Assembly: GCF_004339565.1 (NCBI RefSeq)
Contig: NZ_SMFZ01000002.1
Location: 2,108,001 to 2,172,000 of the forward strand
Source: Pseudonocardia endophytica
GTDB lineage: Bacteria; Actinomycetota; Actinomycetes; Mycobacteriales; Pseudonocardiaceae
DNA length: 64,000 nucleotides
Direction of reading: 5' to 3'
Within the stretch, counting starts at the first letter, position 1; every line of letters begins with the position of its first letter. Made by a program: the position numbers and the translations under genes. Shown here piece by piece: positions 32,079 to 40,690 of this stretch. The notes under the pieces are model-generated. The model saw nothing but the letters and a program-made list of their open reading frames with translations, had not been told where the DNA came from and ran no database searches.

Positions 32079-32690
32079 ATGAGTCCCACCACCAGTGCCG
32101 TTGCCCGCCCGGCCCGGATCCTCGGGATCGGCGGCACCCAGCGGTCGTCGTCCTCGTCGAACCGCCTCCTGCGGGCGGCACTCGGCTCCTGCCGTGCGCG
32201 CGGCGCCGAGGTCGAGCTGATCGCAGCCGATCAGCTGGAGTTCTCCATGTACGACCCGCCGTACCCGGGCGGCGACCCGGCCGTCGACCGGTACCTGTCC
32301 GCCGTCCGTGCCGCGGACTGCCTGATCGTGGCCACACCCGGATACCACGGGGGCGTCTCGGGCCTGCTCAAGAACGCGCTCGACTTCCTGCAGGAGCTCG
32401 CCGGCGACGACCGCCCGTACCTGGACGACAAGGCTGTCGGGTGCATCGTGGCGGCAGCCGGATGGCAAGCCGCGGTGAGCACGCTCGCCGCCCTGCGTTC
32501 GACGGTCCACGCGTTGCGCGGGTGGCCGACCCCGCTGGGGGTGACGGTCAACTCCTCGGTCCCGCCGGTCGACCCGGAGGGACGGGTGACGGATCCCCAT
32601 CTGGTCCGGCAGCTCGACGTCCTGGCCGACCAGCTGACCGGCTTCGCCCGCCGCCGCGCCGACGGGGCGTCGGCGGTCGCCCTCGCATGA
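32079..32690 (+). CDS. NAD(P)H-dependent FMN reductase (SsuE-like)
   Basis: A 203-residue flavodoxin-fold reductase: ARILGIGGTQRSSSSSNRLL (phosphate-binding loop), DCLIVATPGYHGGVSGLLKNALDFLQEL (the family signature) and AVGCIVAAAGWQA. It would supply FMNH2 to the LLM monooxygenase directly upstream, as in SsuE/SsuD-type pairs. It is on the same strand with a short gap, and ribBA follows 55 nt later. Confidence 0.92.
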   Translation: MSPTTSAVARPARILGIGGTQRSSSSSNRLLRAALGSCRARGAEVELIAADQLEFSMYDPPYPGGDPAVDRYLSAVRAADCLIVATPGYHGGVSGLLKNALDFLQELAGDDRPYLDDKAVGCIVAAAGWQAAVSTLAALRSTVHALRGWPTPLGVTVNSSVPPVDPEGRVTDPHLVRQLDVLADQLTGFARRRADGASAVALA

Positions 32691-32745
32691 GCACATCGCG
32701 CAGCGGCGCCGGCCTGCACCGACCTGACCTCGGAAGGAGCCGGAG

Positions 32746-34029
32746 ATGACCACTCCGACCACTGTCCCCGCCGATACGCGGGCCGTACCGCCTGGTTCGC
32801 TTCCCGGCACCTTCGCGGTGCAGCGTGCCGTGGACGCGCTGGCGGCCGGTCGGATGATCGTCGTGACCGACGACGCCGATCGGGAGAACGAGGGCGACCT
32901 GATTGTTGCGGCGGGGACCGCGACCGCGGATCAGATCGCGTTCATGGTGCGCCACACGACGGGGATCATCTGCACGCCGATGCCGGCGGAGCGGGCGGAC
33001 GCACTGCGCCTGCCCCTGATGGTTCCGGAGGGCACCGATGCGCAGGGCACGGCGTTCACCGTGACCGTGGACCACCGGGAGGCGGGCACCGGGGTGTCGG
33101 CGGGGGACCGCGCGCTGACGGTTCGCGCTCTGGCCGAGCCGGCGACCGTTCCCGGCGAGCTCCGGCGGCCCGGGCACGTCTTCCCGCTGCGGGCACGCAA
33201 CGGCGGGGTGCTCGTGCGGGCCGGGCACACCGAGGCGACGGTGGACCTGCTGCGCCTGGCCGGGTGCGAGCCGGTGGGCGTGATCGGTGAGATCGTCGCG
33301 CCGGACGGGGCGATGTCGCGCGGCGCCGAGCTCGAGCGCTTCGCCGCCGAGCACGGGCTGCCGGTGCTCGCGATCGCCGACCTGGTGCGGTACCGGCGGG
33401 CGACCGAGCGGTCCGTCGAGACGGTCGCCGCCGCCGCGATGCCCACGGCGTTCGGCGAGTTCCGCGCTGTCGCCTACCGCTCGACGTGGGACGGATCCGA
33501 GCACCTCGCTCTGGTCCACGGCGACGCGGCTGCCGCCGGCCGTACGGAGCGCGGTGTGCTCGTGCGGGTGCACAGCGAGTGCCTCACCGGCGACATCGTC
33601 GGATCCCTCCGGTGCGACTGTGGCGCCCAGCTGGAGCACGCGATGCGCGCGGTCATCGCGGAAGGGGCCGGGGTCGTCGTCTACCTGCGGGGGCACGAGG
33701 GCCGGGGGATCGGTCTCGCGCACAAGATCCGTGCCTACGCTCTCCAGGACTCCGGACTGGACACGGTCGACGCCAACACGGCGCAGGGCCTGCCGGTCGA
33801 CTCCCGCTCGTACGGGACCGGTGCCCAGATCCTGTCCGATCTCGGGATCGCCCGTGTACGCCTTCTCACCAACAACCCGGTCAAGTACCGCGGGCTGACC
33901 GGGTACGGACTCGAGATCGTCGACCGGATCGCCCTGCCCGCGACACCGACCCGGCACAACATCCGCTATCTGCGGACCAAGCAGGAACGCATGGGGCATC
34001 TGCTGGCCGTCGACGAGAACGTCGGCTGA
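32746..34029 (+). CDS. ribBA: Bifunctional 3,4-dihydroxy-2-butanone-4-phosphate synthase / GTP cyclohydrolase II
   Basis: A 427-residue riboflavin-pathway enzyme. The RibB domain (about 20-225) carries DDADRENEGDLIVAA and TGIICTPMP. The RibA domain (about 230-425) carries the zinc-binding SECLTGDIVGSLRCDCGAQ and RGHEGRGIGLAHKIRAYALQ, then LLTNNPVKYRGL. Both look catalytically complete. A ribBA is normally in a rib operon; here it follows a flavin monooxygenase and FMN reductase and is near ubiX, so it is probably a second copy dedicated to flavin supply for the island. GGAAGGAGCCGGAG precedes the ATG. Confidence 0.93.
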   Translation: MTTPTTVPADTRAVPPGSLPGTFAVQRAVDALAAGRMIVVTDDADRENEGDLIVAAGTATADQIAFMVRHTTGIICTPMPAERADALRLPLMVPEGTDAQGTAFTVTVDHREAGTGVSAGDRALTVRALAEPATVPGELRRPGHVFPLRARNGGVLVRAGHTEATVDLLRLAGCEPVGVIGEIVAPDGAMSRGAELERFAAEHGLPVLAIADLVRYRRATERSVETVAAAAMPTAFGEFRAVAYRSTWDGSEHLALVHGDAAAAGRTERGVLVRVHSECLTGDIVGSLRCDCGAQLEHAMRAVIAEGAGVVVYLRGHEGRGIGLAHKIRAYALQDSGLDTVDANTAQGLPVDSRSYGTGAQILSDLGIARVRLLTNNPVKYRGLTGYGLEIVDRIALPATPTRHNIRYLRTKQERMGHLLAVDENVG

Positions 34030-34134
34030 CGCCGGTACGTCGTCATGTCGAGTCCGCCAGGTTCCTTTCGGAGGATCGCTGGTCCGGACGGTTCTATTCC
34101 GGCCTGAGGTGCTCTGTCACGCAGAGTCCTCGTA

Positions 34135-34142
34135 TGTCGACA
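34135..34142. promoter_or_regulatory. Candidate GntR operator 3
   Basis: TGTCGACA in the 345-bp non-coding gap between ribBA and the ABC ATPase gene, 233 nt before the ATPase start. It has the same core as the palindrome at 29651-29676. The rest of the gap shows a lower-GC stretch near 34190-34230 but no gene. Confidence 0.5.
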
Positions 34143-34297
34143 GTTTGCGAGGGACGGAGGGTCTCGGGTCGGACGAAGCGGCCGGTGAATCATGGCAATG
34201 ACCAGCGATTTTTTGGGTCAGAACGTCAGTAAGTGGGAGCGATCGGCGGTCTCTGGACAGGTCGTGGCTGCGCCTGCTTCACTCGCGACAGGTCAAG

Positions 34298-34305
34298 TGT
34301 CGACA
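34298..34305. promoter_or_regulatory. Candidate GntR operator 4, upstream of ABC transporter
   Basis: TGTCGACA within CAAGTGTCGACAGTGTGAC, 70 nt before the ATPase start at 34375. It shares AAGTGTCGACAG with the right arm of the perfect palindrome upstream of the binding-protein gene, linking transporter and catabolic operons. Confidence 0.6.
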
Positions 34306-34374
34306 GTGTGACTGGCGATCGGCCGGTGGCAGCTCAATGAACGAGCCGACAACGCAAGGCCGGAGGTGAATGTC

Positions 34375-35238
34375 GTGGGTCATGGTGGACCCGATTCGAG
34401 CGGCGGCACGGTCGAGAAGATCTCGGTCGACGATCGAGTGGTGAAGTTATCGGTACGAGGCGTTCGGATCGGATATCGCGAACGGCGGTCGGGCCGCTTC
34501 TTCGCTGCCGTCGAGAATCTCACGTTCGATATCCGAGACAATGAGTTCATCGCCATCGTCGGGCCGAGCGGGTGCGGCAAGACGACGTTCCTGTCCGCGG
34601 TGGCCGGGCTCCTCTCGATCGCAGAGGGTGACCTCGACCTGAACGGCCGGCCGATCACCGCGCCCGGTCCGGACCGCTCGATGGTGTTCCAGCAGCACTC
34701 GCTGTTCCCGTGGCGCGACGTCGCGGCGAACGTCGGATTCGGGCTCGAGGCGCAGGGCCGGCTCGACGAGAGCGGCTCGCGGCGGGTCGACGAGCTGGTC
34801 AAGCTGGTCGGGCTGGCGGGCAAAGAGGACAAGTACCCGCGGGAGCTGTCCGGTGGGATGAGCCAGCGCGTCAACCTCGCCCGGGCCCTCGCGACCGATC
34901 CCGACCTGCTCCTGCTCGACGAGCCGTTCGCCGCGCTGGACGCGCAGACCCGTGAGGTCATGCAGGACGAGCTGACGCGGGTCTGGCAGGCCGACACCGC
35001 AGGTGGCGGCAAGACCGCGCTGTTCATCACGCACGACGTTCCCGAGGCGGTCTACCTGGCCGACCGCGTCCTGGTGTTCTCGGCGAGTCCTGGGCGGCTG
35101 GTCGAGTCGGTCACGGTCGACCTCCCCCGTCCGCGGCCTCCCGAGGTGAAGCGGTCGGCGGAGTTCGCCCGGCTCAACGAGCACGTGCTCGGCCTGGTGA
35201 TGGAGCAGGCCGCGATCAGCAGGGGAGAGGCGCGATGA
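34375..35238 (+). CDS. ABC transporter ATP-binding protein (SsuB/TauB/NrtD-like)
   Basis: A 287-residue ATPase with all motifs: Walker A GPSGCGKTT, Q-loop FQQHSLFPW, signature LSGGMSQR, Walker B LLLLDEPFAALD and H-loop ITHDVPEA. The GTG at 34375 is preferred because GGAGG lies 8 nt upstream; the in-frame GTG at 34366 would overlap that site. The stop overlaps the permease start (ATGA). No binding-protein gene is attached, so the duplicated lipoproteins at 25.3 and 28.6 kb are the probable partners for import of an organic acid. Confidence 0.92.
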   Translation: MGHGGPDSSGGTVEKISVDDRVVKLSVRGVRIGYRERRSGRFFAAVENLTFDIRDNEFIAIVGPSGCGKTTFLSAVAGLLSIAEGDLDLNGRPITAPGPDRSMVFQQHSLFPWRDVAANVGFGLEAQGRLDESGSRRVDELVKLVGLAGKEDKYPRELSGGMSQRVNLARALATDPDLLLLDEPFAALDAQTREVMQDELTRVWQADTAGGGKTALFITHDVPEAVYLADRVLVFSASPGRLVESVTVDLPRPRPPEVKRSAEFARLNEHVLGLVMEQAAISRGEAR

Positions 35239-36083
35239 CGCGATCGGACACCCGGGACGCGGATCTGTCCACACCGGACGGCGTGCTGCCGGCGACGGCG
35301 TTCGACCGGCGACCGACCTTCCTCGCGCGCAACCGCGACGTCCTGCTCGGCCTGGTCGGCGGGTTCGTCGTGCTGGCCGTCTGGCAGGCCACGGTCTGGG
35401 CCGGATGGGTCGACCCGGCGTTCAGCGGGTCGCCGCTGGGGGCCCTCGGCGGGCTGGGGCACCTCTACGAGTCGGGCAACCTGGTGGCCCCCACTCTCGA
35501 CACGCTCCGCTCGGTCGGTCTCGGCCTGCTGATCTCGATGGCCGCCGGTATCCCGCTCGGGCTGGTCATCGGCCGCAGCGTGGTCCTGCACGGCCTGCTC
35601 GAACCGTTGATCGGGATCATGTACTCGGTGCCGTTCGTGGTGTTCCTGCCGATCATCATCTTCTGGTTCGGGATCGACGACTCGGCGCGCCTCGTGATCG
35701 TCGTCTGGAGCGCGATCTTCCCGTTGATGATCAACGTGGTCTCGGGGGCCCGTAATCTCGACGCCAGCTATCTACAGGTCTCCCGGAGCTTCTGCGCGGG
35801 ACGGGTCCGCACCCTGTGGTCGGTGGCCCTGCCCGGGACGATGCCGTACATCCTGGCCGGTCTGCGGCAGGCCGTGGGCCGGACACTGGTCGGCGCGATC
35901 GTCGCCGAGCTGTTCATGGGCACCAGCGGTCTGGGCTACGTCGTCCAGGCGGAGACGTCGAACTTCGAGATGGACAACGCGATGGCCGCGATCGGGGTGA
36001 TCGCCGTCGTCGCCGTGGTCCTGACCCGCGGGGTCGCCTGGCTGGAGAACCGTCTCACGTTCTGGTCGGGCAGCGTCGGCTGA
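35235..36083 (+). CDS. ABC transporter permease (SsuC/TauC-like)
   Basis: A 282-residue inner-membrane protein with about six helices and the EAA-type cytoplasmic loop for ATPase docking (ARNLDASYLQVSRSFCAGRVRTLWSVALPGTMPYILAGLRQAVG). Further segments are VPFVVFLPIIIFWFGI and VIAVVAVVLTRGVAWLENRL. It would work as a homodimer with the ATPase encoded upstream. The ATGA overlap shows translational coupling. Confidence 0.92.
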   Translation: MTRSDTRDADLSTPDGVLPATAFDRRPTFLARNRDVLLGLVGGFVVLAVWQATVWAGWVDPAFSGSPLGALGGLGHLYESGNLVAPTLDTLRSVGLGLLISMAAGIPLGLVIGRSVVLHGLLEPLIGIMYSVPFVVFLPIIIFWFGIDDSARLVIVVWSAIFPLMINVVSGARNLDASYLQVSRSFCAGRVRTLWSVALPGTMPYILAGLRQAVGRTLVGAIVAELFMGTSGLGYVVQAETSNFEMDNAMAAIGVIAVVAVVLTRGVAWLENRLTFWSGSVG

Positions 36084-36168
36084 GCGGGGTGGCCGGGCCC
36101 GGACCGGCTCGAGCTGGGCCCGGCCACACCGGCAGAACCTCCGATCCGCCGACCCGAAAGGAAGGGCG

Positions 36169-37230
36169 ATGAGCCAGCCCGACGCCGTCGCGCAGCTCGA
36201 ACATCTCGTGCACCGGTTCGTGAGCAACGGTGTGCCGTTGGCCGACGTGGAGCAGATCCGCAGCGACCTGACGGACTGGTCCTCCTGGAACCAGGCGTGG
36301 CAGCGGTCGGGCGACGCCCGCATGGCCGAGGCCGAGGCCGCGGACCGAGCCGGGGCGCACCAGACCGCGGCCGAGCTACGCCTCGTGGCCGCGCTCGAGT
36401 TCCACTTCGGGAAGTTCCTGTTCGTCCACGACGTCGTTGCCCTGCGGCGCGGAACGGAGCGAGCGGCCGGGGCGTACCGGCGGGCTCTCGTCCGCCTGCC
36501 ATGGCCGGGGCGGGTCCTCGACGTCCCGTACCGCGACCGGACGCTCCCCGGGGTGTTCCGTACGCCCGCAGCCGGCGGGCCGGCACCGACCGTGCTGCTC
36601 GTGCCGGGCCTCGACGCCGCGAAGGAGGAGCTGCACCTGCTCAGCGAGGTCTTCCTCCGCCGCGGCATGGCGACGATGGTCGTCGACGGTCCAGGGCAGG
36701 GCGAGAGCGAGTTCGACCTGCCGCTGACCGCGGAGTGGGAGGAGGTCGCCGAGGCGGTCCTGGACGTGCTTCGCGGCCGCCACGAGGTTGATCGCGCGCG
36801 TGTCGGCGTCGTCGGTGTGAGCCTCGGTGGCCACTACGCGGCTCGCACCGCGGCCCGGGCGGACGGCATCCGGGCCGGGGTGTCCCTCGGTGGCTGCTAC
36901 AGCATGGGCGAGTCGTGGCCCCACCTGAAGCACCTCAGCCGGGACGCGTTCCGGGTGCGCACTCGCAGTTCCGACATGGACGCGGCGTCCGCCGAGGCGG
37001 ACCGGTTCACCCTGGCGAGCGCTCCCGCGCGGGGCGGCGTCCCGTTCCTCGTCGTCCACGGGGAGCGGGACCGGCTGTTCGACACCGAGCAGGCGGAGCG
37101 CATGGCGAAGCACTTCGGACCGGACGGGGAGCTGACGCTGGAGCCGGACGGCAACCACGTCCTGCACAACATCGGGTACCGGATCCGTCCGGCCGCCGCG
37201 GACTGGCTCCGCGCCCGCCTCGACGGGTGA
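36169..37230 (+). CDS. Alpha/beta hydrolase with helical N-terminal domain (C-C hydrolase/FrsA-like)
   Basis: A 353-residue protein. The first 130 residues are helical (LVHRFVSNGVPLADVEQIRSDL), and a hydrolase core follows: TVLLVPGLDAAKEELH, VDGPGQGESEF, nucleophile elbow GVSLGGHYA (Ser at about residue 213), acid in VVHGERDRLFD and His in DGNHVLHNI. The layout matches 2,6-dihydroxypseudooxynicotine hydrolase of nicotine degradation and FrsA-like esterases; the former cleaves a C-C bond in a heterocyclic intermediate. AGGAAGGGC precedes the ATG. It sits between the transporter and the aldehyde dehydrogenase. Confidence 0.85.
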   Translation: MSQPDAVAQLEHLVHRFVSNGVPLADVEQIRSDLTDWSSWNQAWQRSGDARMAEAEAADRAGAHQTAAELRLVAALEFHFGKFLFVHDVVALRRGTERAAGAYRRALVRLPWPGRVLDVPYRDRTLPGVFRTPAAGGPAPTVLLVPGLDAAKEELHLLSEVFLRRGMATMVVDGPGQGESEFDLPLTAEWEEVAEAVLDVLRGRHEVDRARVGVVGVSLGGHYAARTAARADGIRAGVSLGGCYSMGESWPHLKHLSRDAFRVRTRSSDMDAASAEADRFTLASAPARGGVPFLVVHGERDRLFDTEQAERMAKHFGPDGELTLEPDGNHVLHNIGYRIRPAAADWLRARLDG

Positions 37231-37322
37231 CCGCCGAACCCCACACCTCCACGGGCAGACCTCGTGGACGTTCCCGCACGATGGCCGGACCCGGGCCGTC
37301 GACCGACAGGAGGGAGAAGGTC

Positions 37323-38828
37323 ATGAGCATGCGGCATCGTGAACGCGCCGCAGTCCGGCGCGAACGGGCAGGGATCCGCGAGCGATACGGCCTCCACGTC
37401 GGGGGCCGCTGGATCGCGGCGCGCGACGGGTCCCGGTCCGACAGCGTGGACCCGACCACGGAGGAGGCGACGGCGTCGGTAGCCGTGGCGTCGGCGGCCG
37501 ACGTCGACGGCGCGGTCGCCGCGGGAATCGAGGCCGCGCCCCGATGGTGGGCGTGCGGATGGCAGGAGCGGGCGTCCCGGATCGCCGCGCTCGCCGACCT
37601 GGTCGCCGAGCACGCGGGGGAGCTGGCCCGGATCGACGCCGTCGACGCCGGCATCCCCGTGGACGGCATGGCGAAGGACGTCGCGAACGGGGTCAACACG
37701 CTGCGGTACTTCGCCGGGCTCGCCGGCGAGCTGAAGGGGCAGACGATCGAGGTGCCCGGTCCGGCCCTGAACATGACGCTGCGCGAGCCGTTCGGGGTGG
37801 TCGGACGGATCGTCCCGTTCAACCACCCGGTCCAGTTCGCGGCGAGCGGTATCGCGGCACCCCTCGCGGCGGGCAACGTCGTCGTCCTCAAGCCCGGCGA
37901 GACGACCCCGATCTCGGCGCTGCGGCTGGCCGAGCTCGCCGAGGGCGTGCTGCCACCGGGCGTGCTGAATGTGGTGACCGGAGGACGAGAGGCCGGTGCG
38001 GCACTCGTCGACCATCCCGCAGTCGGGCGGATCGCGTTCACCGGGAGCGTCCGGTCCGGACAGGCGGTCGTCCGGTCCGCGGCGGAACGCCTGAAGACCG
38101 TCACCCTCGAGCTGGGTGGCAAGAACCCGCTCGTCGTGTTCCCGGACGCCGACGTCGAGACCGCCGCTCGCGCCGCGGTGACCGCGATGAACTTCAACCG
38201 AGGGCAGGCACAGTCCTGCGGGTCGCCCTCCCGGATGCTGATCCACGAGAGGATCCGCCGGGACTTCGTGGACGCGTTCGTGGCCGCCGCGGAGGCGCTG
38301 ACCGTGGGTGACCCGCTCGACCCGGGGGTGGCGATGGGCCCGCTGGCGTTCGAGAGCCACTACCGACGGGTGCTCGGCTACGTCGACCGCGGCGTCTCCG
38401 AGGGCGCCAGGCTGGTCACCGGAGGCCCCGGACGCCCCACGGGGCTGTCCAGGGGCTACTTCGTCGCGCCGACCGTGTTCGACGACGTCACTCCGGACAT
38501 GATCATCGCCCGCGAGGAGATCTTCGGTCCGGTCGTGGCCGTGCTCGGCTGGACCGACGAGGACGAGGCGCTGCGGATCGCCAACGAGCTACCGCTCGGC
38601 CTGACTGCGAACCTGTGGACCAACGACCTCGGACGTGCGGTGTCGTTCGGGAAGCAGGTCCAGGCCGGCTACGTGTGGGTCAACGGAGCCGGGGAACGGC
38701 CACTGGGCGCGCCGTTCGGCGGTTACAAGCTCAGCGGGCTGGGCAGCGAGAACAGCCTGGACGAGCTCCTGAGCTTCACCCGGACCAAGAACCTGTCGTT
38801 GCGCGCGGCGCCGGGAGGTGCCGCGTGA
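37323..38828 (+). CDS. NAD(P)-dependent aldehyde dehydrogenase
   Basis: A 501-residue ALDH-superfamily enzyme. It has GVVGRIVPFNHPVQFA (cofactor site), AFTGSVRSG, TLELGGKNPLVVF (general-base Glu), RGQAQSCGSPSRMLIH (catalytic Cys) and EEIFGPVVAVLGW. The QSCGS form of the Cys loop recalls phenylacetaldehyde and betaine-aldehyde types. The ATG at 37323 follows GGAGGGAGAAGG. The stop overlaps the SDR start (GTGA), so the two redox enzymes are coupled. It probably oxidises a semialdehyde formed after ring opening. Confidence 0.92.
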   Translation: MSMRHRERAAVRRERAGIRERYGLHVGGRWIAARDGSRSDSVDPTTEEATASVAVASAADVDGAVAAGIEAAPRWWACGWQERASRIAALADLVAEHAGELARIDAVDAGIPVDGMAKDVANGVNTLRYFAGLAGELKGQTIEVPGPALNMTLREPFGVVGRIVPFNHPVQFAASGIAAPLAAGNVVVLKPGETTPISALRLAELAEGVLPPGVLNVVTGGREAGAALVDHPAVGRIAFTGSVRSGQAVVRSAAERLKTVTLELGGKNPLVVFPDADVETAARAAVTAMNFNRGQAQSCGSPSRMLIHERIRRDFVDAFVAAAEALTVGDPLDPGVAMGPLAFESHYRRVLGYVDRGVSEGARLVTGGPGRPTGLSRGYFVAPTVFDDVTPDMIIAREEIFGPVVAVLGWTDEDEALRIANELPLGLTANLWTNDLGRAVSFGKQVQAGYVWVNGAGERPLGAPFGGYKLSGLGSENSLDELLSFTRTKNLSLRAAPGGAA

Positions 38829-39589
38829 ACCCGGGACCGGGTCTGCTGGACGGGCGCGTGGCGGTGGTGACCGGAGCGGCGAACGGTCTGGGCCGGGCCT
38901 ACGCCCGCCGCCTCGCCGAGCGGGGCGCTTCCGTGGTCGTTGCCGACCTCGACGAGGAGGGCGCGCAGCACGTTGCGGCCGGGATCGGGCGGGAGGGCGG
39001 CACGGCCATGGCCGTGCCGGTCGACGTCGGTGACGGCGCTCTGGTCGAGGCGATGGCGACAGCGGCGGCGGCACGTTTCGGCCGGATCGACATCCTGGTC
39101 AACAACGCGGCGATCTTCTTGACCGTCGGGATGTCGCGGGTGCCGTTCGACGAGATCTCGATCGCCGAGTGGGACCGCATGATGGCGGTCAACGTCCGCG
39201 GGACGTGGCTCGCATGCCGGGCCGTCGTCCCGCACATGCGCCGGCAGGGTTACGGGAAGATCCTCAACGTCAGCTCGGACACGGCCCTGAAGGGCTCGCC
39301 CAACCGGATCCACTACGTCGCGAGCAAGTCGGCGGTGCTCGGCTTCACCCGGACCCTGGCTGCCGAGCTCGGACCCTCCGGGATCCGGGTCAACGCGATC
39401 GCGCCGGGGATCGTGCTGAGCGAGCCCGAGCCCACCGAGGCCCGGTACGCGCAGGCGACCGCCGGCCAGGTACTGCCTGCGGCGCTGGTGTCCGACGACC
39501 TGGCCGACACCGTGGTCTTCCTCGTCTCGCCCGCGTCGGACCCGATCACCGGCCAGGTCGTGGCGGTCAACGGTGGCGGCTACATGTGA
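38825..39589 (+). CDS. Short-chain dehydrogenase/reductase
   Basis: A 254-residue classical SDR. The cofactor motif is VVTGAANGLGRAYA, followed by ADLDEEG (acidic residue suggesting NAD), ILVNNAAIF, the catalytic Ser in ILNVSSDTALKG, and YVASKSAVLGFTR with the YxxxK pair. AIAPGIVLSE and NGGGYM close the domain. It is translationally coupled to the aldehyde dehydrogenase and probably oxidises the alcohol preceding the aldehyde in the same route. Confidence 0.92.
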   Translation: MNPGPGLLDGRVAVVTGAANGLGRAYARRLAERGASVVVADLDEEGAQHVAAGIGREGGTAMAVPVDVGDGALVEAMATAAAARFGRIDILVNNAAIFLTVGMSRVPFDEISIAEWDRMMAVNVRGTWLACRAVVPHMRRQGYGKILNVSSDTALKGSPNRIHYVASKSAVLGFTRTLAAELGPSGIRVNAIAPGIVLSEPEPTEARYAQATAGQVLPAALVSDDLADTVVFLVSPASDPITGQVVAVNGGGYM

Positions 39590-39607
39590 ACCCCGTCCTG
39601 GCGGACG

Positions 39608-40525
39608 TCACTCCGCGGAGGGCGGGGTCGCCAGCGCCCGACACTCCTCGACGAGCAGGTCCACCATCAACGACACCGGATCGCTCAACGTGCTCGTCGG
39701 CAGCACGACGGCCTCGATCCGGCGCAGGAACCCCGGCTCGACGATCCGACGGCTGACGATGTCGTGCCGGCGGGTGGTCAACGCGAGCCGCGGCACCACC
39801 GCGACTCCGACGCCCGCGGCGACGAGTCCCTGCACCGACTGGTAGTCCTCGGTCTCGAACACGACGTCCGGCTCGAAGCCCGCGATGCGACACATCTCCG
39901 TTCCGACGTGCCGGTACGGCTCCGCGTGGACCCGTTCGACCCACGGCTCCGAGCGGAGCTCGTCGAGCCGCACCGGACGCGAACCGTCCGCCATCGGGTG
40001 ATCGGACGGCAGCACGGCGTGCATCGGGTCGTCGAGCAGGTGGATACGGCGCAACGCCGATAGCGGCCGGGCCATGAAGTCGTAGTCCCAGCTCAGTCCG
40101 ACGTCGATCGTCCCGGCGCGCAGCTGGGTGGCGAGCTCGTCGGGTTGGCACGGCCGGATCTCCAGAGCGATCTCCGGGTGGCGCTCCCGGAACGCGTGCA
40201 CCACCGTCGGCGCCAGGAACGCGCCCGCCGTGGTGAACAGGCCGAGACCGACCCTCGTGCGTGGCGTCGCGATCCTGGTCAGGTCGCGTTCGAGCTGGGC
40301 GAGATCACCCAGGATCTGCCGCCCTCGTCGGGCCAGCGTGGTGCCGACCTCGGTCAGCGAGACCCCGCGCGGATGCCGCCGGATGAGGTCCTGACCGATC
40401 TCCCGCTCGAAGCTCGACATCTGCTGGGAGACTGCCGACTGGGTCATGTGCAGCGTGGCCGCCGCGGCGGTGAATGATCCCTGGTCGGCCACAACGCAGA
40501 AGGCCTCGAGCTTCTTGACGTCCAT
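39608..40525 (-). CDS. LysR-family transcriptional regulator
   Basis: A 305-residue LTTR. The winged-helix domain is at residues 1-60 (KKLEAFCVVADQGSFTAAAATLHMTQSAVSQQMSSFEREIGQDLIRR), followed by a substrate-binding domain (VGLGLFTTAGAFLAPTVVHAFRERHP, then GVGVAVVPRLAL). It is convergent with the SDR gene, 18 nt between stops, and lies at the right edge of the island, so it may control the transporter/dehydrogenase arm. A degenerate box, AGTCGACA, lies near 40655-40662 upstream of it. Confidence 0.9.
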   Translation of the reverse strand: MDVKKLEAFCVVADQGSFTAAAATLHMTQSAVSQQMSSFEREIGQDLIRRHPRGVSLTEVGTTLARRGRQILGDLAQLERDLTRIATPRTRVGLGLFTTAGAFLAPTVVHAFRERHPEIALEIRPCQPDELATQLRAGTIDVGLSWDYDFMARPLSALRRIHLLDDPMHAVLPSDHPMADGSRPVRLDELRSEPWVERVHAEPYRHVGTEMCRIAGFEPDVVFETEDYQSVQGLVAAGVGVAVVPRLALTTRRHDIVSRRIVEPGFLRRIEAVVLPTSTLSDPVSLMVDLLVEECRALATPPSAE

Positions 40526-40690
40526 GTCGACCAGCCTGCCTGTCCGCCGGCCCGCGGACCACGCGCGAGCCTCCGACCGGAGCCGAACCGGCGAGCAGGG
40601 CGCCGACCGGGACCCGAGCCCCGTCGACCGGCAGCCAGCCGCCCGGACGTCCACAGTCGACAGTCCGGGGCGGTCTGGGGGGTGAACGGA

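Noticed and set aside
34190..34230. Lower-GC stretch as a small RNA or att site
   Set aside because: It is short, has no stable fold or terminator, and no integrase or tRNA is near.
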